From Oscillospiraceae bacterium (lineage in GTDB: Bacteria; Bacillota; Clostridia; Oscillospirales; Ruminococcaceae), in NCBI GenBank assembly GCA_021201135.1, contig JAJQGT010000030.1, positions 1 through 64,000 on the forward strand: 64,000 nt of DNA. The letters run 5' to 3'. Both the position numbers and the translations under genes were made by a program. Of this stretch, positions 61,065 through 64,000 are shown one piece after another; within the stretch, counting starts at the first letter, position 1, and each line of letters opens with the position of its first letter. The notes beneath the pieces were generated by a model. That model was given only the letters and a program-made list of their open reading frames with translations, made no database searches and was not told the origin of the DNA.

Positions 61065-62603
61065 CTACTTGAACACCGCAAACGAATACATCGGAAGTGT
61101 CAGAACGCCGTTTTCATAGGTGGCGTTGCCTTCGACCGCAAGCTCGGCTTGGAGCTCGCCGAGGTCCATCTCCACAGTCTTCTCCTCCGTCGAGAAGTTC
61201 ACTACTATTGTGACGGTGCTCTCCTCCCACGTCTTCGAGAAGATGAGGACGGTCATGTCGCTGTAATAGGTCATTTTCATCTCGCCCCGGGCGATTTCGG
61301 GGAAGGCGTTGCGGATGTTGTTGCAGCGCTTGTAGTAGTTGAGGATTGAGGTCTCGTCGGCATATTGCTCCTCCACGCCGTCAAAGGCGTATGATGCGGA
61401 GGTCGTTCCGGGAGGGTTGTCGGTCAGGTTCTCGCCGGAGTTGTCCCAAAGCATGGCGATTCGCTTGTTCGGGTCGTCGCCCGAGCCGACCATTCCTATC
61501 TCGTCGCCGTAGTAGGTGAAGGTCGTGCCGTTGAGGAGCGAGAGCATTCCGTAGGCGAATTTGACTTTATTCTCATCACGTCCGACCGAGCCGGCGATTC
61601 TTCCCGTATCGTGATTGTCAAGGAACGGCGCCGCAATCGACTCGCCGCTGTTGGCGGTCTTATAGACGGTGTTCGCATAGGTCCAAAAGTAGTTCGCAGG
61701 GTAGGCGTTCGAGAAGGTCATGTTGATATAGCCCTCCTGCTGAGAGACGGAGAAGGCGAAGAAGGAGGTTTCGGGAGCGTTTTCATAGTAGGTCTTGACG
61801 ATTGAGTCGGACTCCCAGACCTCGCCGACAACGAATGCGTCAGGGTTATACTTCTGCGCGACGTCGGTGAGCCATGCGCAGAATTCGGCGCTCTTAGTGT
61901 AATCGCCGGTATAGAAGCTCGTGCAGGCATCGAGGCGGAAGCCGTCGACTCCCTTCCCTATCCAGAATTCGATTATATTCTCGATTTCTGCCCGGACGTT
62001 TTCGCTGTCAAGGTTCAGGTCGGGCATACTGTAGGTGAAGCGTGCCTCATAGTAGATGCCGTCGTAGTAGCTGTAGCCGTCGAGGGCGGTTTCGGAGAAG
62101 TTATAATAATCGTAGTACTCCCCTTCCGTGTCGCCGTTCCATGCGCTCTGGATTGCGGATTTGAACCACGGGTGCTCGCTCGAGGTGTGATTAACTACTA
62201 AATCTATAATTATTTTGATGCCGCGGGCGTGGGCTTCCGAAACTAAATTCTCGAAGTCCTCCATAGTGCCGAACTGTGAATCGACTGCATAGTAATCCGT
62301 CACGTCATACTTGTGGTAGGAATAGCCCTCGGTAATCGGCATGAACCAGATTCCGGTGTAGCCGAGGTCACGGATATAATCAAGCTTCGAGGTGACGCCA
62401 TTGAAGTCGCCGATTCCGTCGCCGTCCGAATCACAGAAGGAATATACGAAGATTTCGTAATAGTTCCCATAGTTGTCGTCGGGGATGTTCTCTTCGAGAA
62501 GAGTAACCTCCGCCGCAGTATAGCCGCTGACGGTGTCCGAAGTACTTCCGCAAGCCGTCAATACTATCATAAACGCCAGCATTAGCGCAATAAGTCTTTT
62601 CAT
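61065..62603 (-). CDS. Secreted alpha-amylase family lipoprotein (GH13)
   Basis: The 512-residue glycoside hydrolase has a lipoprotein signal ending VLTAC (Cys18) and a (beta/alpha)8 barrel with the four GH13 motifs: DLVVNHTS, GFRLDACTSF (nucleophile Asp), VGEVWES (acid Glu) and FLDNHDTGRIAG. It should cut alpha-1,4-glucans at the surface to oligosaccharides. ATG 62603 follows GGAGG; the region before it carries a GGCGGATA repeat. Confidence 0.95.
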   Translation of the reverse strand: MKRLIALMLAFMIVLTACGSTSDTVSGYTAAEVTLLEENIPDDNYGNYYEIFVYSFCDSDGDGIGDFNGVTSKLDYIRDLGYTGIWFMPITEGYSYHKYDVTDYYAVDSQFGTMEDFENLVSEAHARGIKIIIDLVVNHTSSEHPWFKSAIQSAWNGDTEGEYYDYYNFSETALDGYSYYDGIYYEARFTYSMPDLNLDSENVRAEIENIIEFWIGKGVDGFRLDACTSFYTGDYTKSAEFCAWLTDVAQKYNPDAFVVGEVWESDSIVKTYYENAPETSFFAFSVSQQEGYINMTFSNAYPANYFWTYANTVYKTANSGESIAAPFLDNHDTGRIAGSVGRDENKVKFAYGMLSLLNGTTFTYYGDEIGMVGSGDDPNKRIAMLWDNSGENLTDNPPGTTSASYAFDGVEEQYADETSILNYYKRCNNIRNAFPEIARGEMKMTYYSDMTVLIFSKTWEESTVTIVVNFSTEEKTVEMDLGELQAELAVEGNATYENGVLTLPMYSFAVFK

Positions 62604-62633
62604 AAATTAACCTCCATTTCGTTGTGGCAAATC

Positions 62634-62703
62634 TTGTAGGGGCGGATATTATCCGCCCGAAAAATTGCCGTCGAGGATGCGGGCGGATGATATCCGCCCC
62701 CAC
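62634..62703. repeat. GGCGGATATTATCCGCC inverted-repeat element, copy 2
   Basis: Same arms as 38162-38233 (TGTAGGGGCGGATATTATCC at the left; a copy with a few changes at the right), here with a different 20-base centre. It sits between the amylase and the zinc ribbon gene. Confidence 0.85.
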
Positions 62704-62760
62704 ATGAAAACGGCGCAGTTACGGCAGATAGCCGCAGCTGCACCGTTGCCGCTTTAAAAA

Positions 62761-63021
62761 TCAGAGTTCGCCCTTTTTGTAGGTATGATACTCGAGGTCT
62801 CCGGCGTCCTCGCCGAAGGAGTCGATGCGTGCCATGATGAGCCCGTATTTGTCCTTGATCTGCTCGTTCATGCGAAGAATTTTCTCCTCGCTTCCACGGA
62901 AGCAACAGCGAAGGCAGTAATACTCCTCTTTCTCGGCGTCATAGAACAAATCCATGTCTATGTCGCGCTGGAAGCACTGGGGACAGCGATAGTTCAGTCT
63001 GCCTTTTGTAGCTTGAGACAT
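62761..63021 (-). CDS. Small zinc ribbon protein, function unknown
   Basis: The 86-residue protein has a CPQC and a CLRCC pair (residues 13-41), forming a zinc ribbon, then a helical tail. ATG 63021 has TGGAGG upstream and overlaps the end of the preceding gene by 28 bases, so the two are coupled. No family with known function was recognised. Confidence 0.75.
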   Translation of the reverse strand: MSQATKGRLNYRCPQCFQRDIDMDLFYDAEKEEYYCLRCCFRGSEEKILRMNEQIKDKYGLIMARIDSFGEDAGDLEYHTYKKGEL

Positions 63022-64000
63022 GTTCTCATACCTCCATTCTTAAGCTTCTTCTTTAGCGAGATGCGATACGAAGGCGAGAAGGCGTGCCCCTCCTCGAACT
63101 CTCCGAAATCGTTGTCGCCGGTCATCTCGACGATGGTCTCAACGTCGGGGATAACCACTCTTACGGAAGTTGCGTCCTTGACGTCGACGATTCTGCACTT
63201 ATAATTGAAGTCGACCGTCTCGGTTTCCTGCTCGCTCTCGCAGATGAGCTTGATTTTCGTCATATCCGACTGATATTCGGTTGTGCCGAATGCGCCGGTG
63301 AAGTACTCATCGAACAGCACTTCGTGGTCGCCGATATCGTTAAGGATATTTCTCTCGATGATAATCTCGCCTGTTCCACGCTTGAAGATGAACCTCGACT
63401 GAAGCTCCATCGTGAAATCGGAGAACTTGATTTCAACGGGAGTGGTCGTGATGACGGTGTCGTCGCCGTCTTTGGACCAAGTCGCCTTGCATCTGACCAA
63501 AGCCAAATCAATCTCTTCACTACCGCAGGAGACCTTCAAGGACTTGACCGTTCCGGCGCCTGCATAATGGGTGAAGTAGCCGGCACGGTAGTTAGCCTGA
63601 ATCAGATACGGATACGAAGCATCATAGACGTGGTCTGTTCCGATGCCGCACTTCCAGTCAAGCTGGGCAACATAGGGTCTCAGGTCTATCATAGCTCCGC
63701 CCTGATTGAAGTCGAGGCAGGCTCTCATATACGGGTCGCAATACCAGAAGTACTGCTTCTGCGAACCGTAGAGAATATCCTTCCAGAGTGCGACCTCCGG
63801 CTCGTCGTAGCTCTTCACGGAGCGGTAGTAGTCAGCGAATTCGCTCATGGTCATGTCGTCGCACTTGCCCTCTTTTTTGAGCTTGCCATAGTATGCCATG
63901 CCGTCCTCATAGGACTTCTTCAGGAGCTCATAAGGTGCTTCCCATCTTCCGGCTTTGTTGAGCCATCCGGGTCCGACGAAGACCATGTTATAAGCGAGAC
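62994..64000 (-). CDS. Large unidentified protein, 5' end outside window
   Basis: The frame stays open to the window edge beyond the ATG at 63986, giving at least 335 residues. The visible part starts LAYNMVFVGPGWLNKAGRWEAPYELLKKSYEDGM and ends in a beta-rich domain (ELQSRFIFKRGTGEIIIERNIL). I do not recognise the family; a carbohydrate-active or glycosylhydrolase-associated protein is possible, judged only from the amylase neighbour and beta-rich C-terminus. Confidence 0.65.
   Translation of the reverse strand, partial: LAYNMVFVGPGWLNKAGRWEAPYELLKKSYEDGMAYYGKLKKEGKCDDMTMSEFADYYRSVKSYDEPEVALWKDILYGSQKQYFWYCDPYMRACLDFNQGGAMIDLRPYVAQLDWKCGIGTDHVYDASYPYLIQANYRAGYFTHYAGAGTVKSLKVSCGSEEIDLALVRCKATWSKDGDDTVITTTPVEIKFSDFTMELQSRFIFKRGTGEIIIERNILNDIGDHEVLFDEYFTGAFGTTEYQSDMTKIKLICESEQETETVDFNYKCRIVDVKDATSVRVVIPDVETIVEMTGDNDFGEFEEGHAFSPSYRISLKKKLKNGGMRTCLKLQKAD

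Overview
The window looks like a chromosomal piece of an anaerobic, spore-forming Clostridia (Oscillospiraceae/Ruminococcaceae-like gut Firmicute). The evidence is the dgt-dnaG-rpoD gene order, HrcA/CIRCE control of groESL, spoVAD/spoVAE germination genes, a large pyruvate:ferredoxin oxidoreductase, a Cys T-box, a UPF0735-type ACT protein beside homoserine dehydrogenase, and NPxTG-type surface proteins. Base composition is near 50% GC. No organism name can be given from sequence alone.

Layout. (1) 1-6390: most of an integrative mobilizable element with a MobV-type oriT, a sigma factor/HTH pair, a CHC2 primase-like protein, a primase/helicase, a MobV relaxase, an excisionase and a tyrosine integrase. 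It abuts the 3' end of tRNA-Ala(GGC); its left end lies outside the window. (2) 6546-8413: a tightly packed ferredoxin-fragment/macrodomain/SirTM operon for reversible protein ADP-ribosylation, preceded by a hydrolase/TetR module (8382-9986) with a shared operator-promoter. (3) 10058-12805: a ywnB/ywnA-like pair and spoVAD (frameshifted)/spoVAE. (4) 12964-27791: mostly housekeeping genes (cyclophilin, uvrC, rsmD, coaD, aspartate kinase, rpmE, yigZ, dgt, dnaG, rpoD, MATE). (5) 28174-35460: surface protein, groEL/groES, an atypical response regulator with an acidic membrane protein, and HtrA. (6) 35542-36342: two divergent type I toxin-antitoxin loci. (7) 36354-49864: hom/ACT, TatD, DUF2975/HTH, HicAB, a deacetylase, an envelope cluster (DUF4956, VTC, YdbC, flippase), an M23/LysM/G5 peptidase, a third type I toxin-antitoxin locus, a phosphoesterase and upp. 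(8) 49882-58266: T-box/cysE/cysS, two secreted prolyl isomerases and nifJ. (9) 58412-64000: a fourth type I toxin-antitoxin locus, an NPxTG-anchored surface protein, a secreted GH13 amylase, a zinc ribbon protein and an unidentified partial gene.

The most interesting unannotated structure is a family of four loci, each coding a 29-30 residue hydrophobic peptide ending in lysines. In each, a consensus promoter drives the peptide mRNA and a second consensus promoter drives a convergent antisense RNA. The mRNA 5' end can pair with its 3' end, and that pairing is kept by compensatory changes between loci. These look like type I toxin-antitoxin systems. Two dispersed palindromic repeat families (ten and two copies), a degenerate receiver domain (Asp53 to Glu) and several structured untranslated regions are also recorded. 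Two likely single-base deletions (spoVAD; a lipoprotein signal peptide) suggest either recent gene decay or residual assembly errors.
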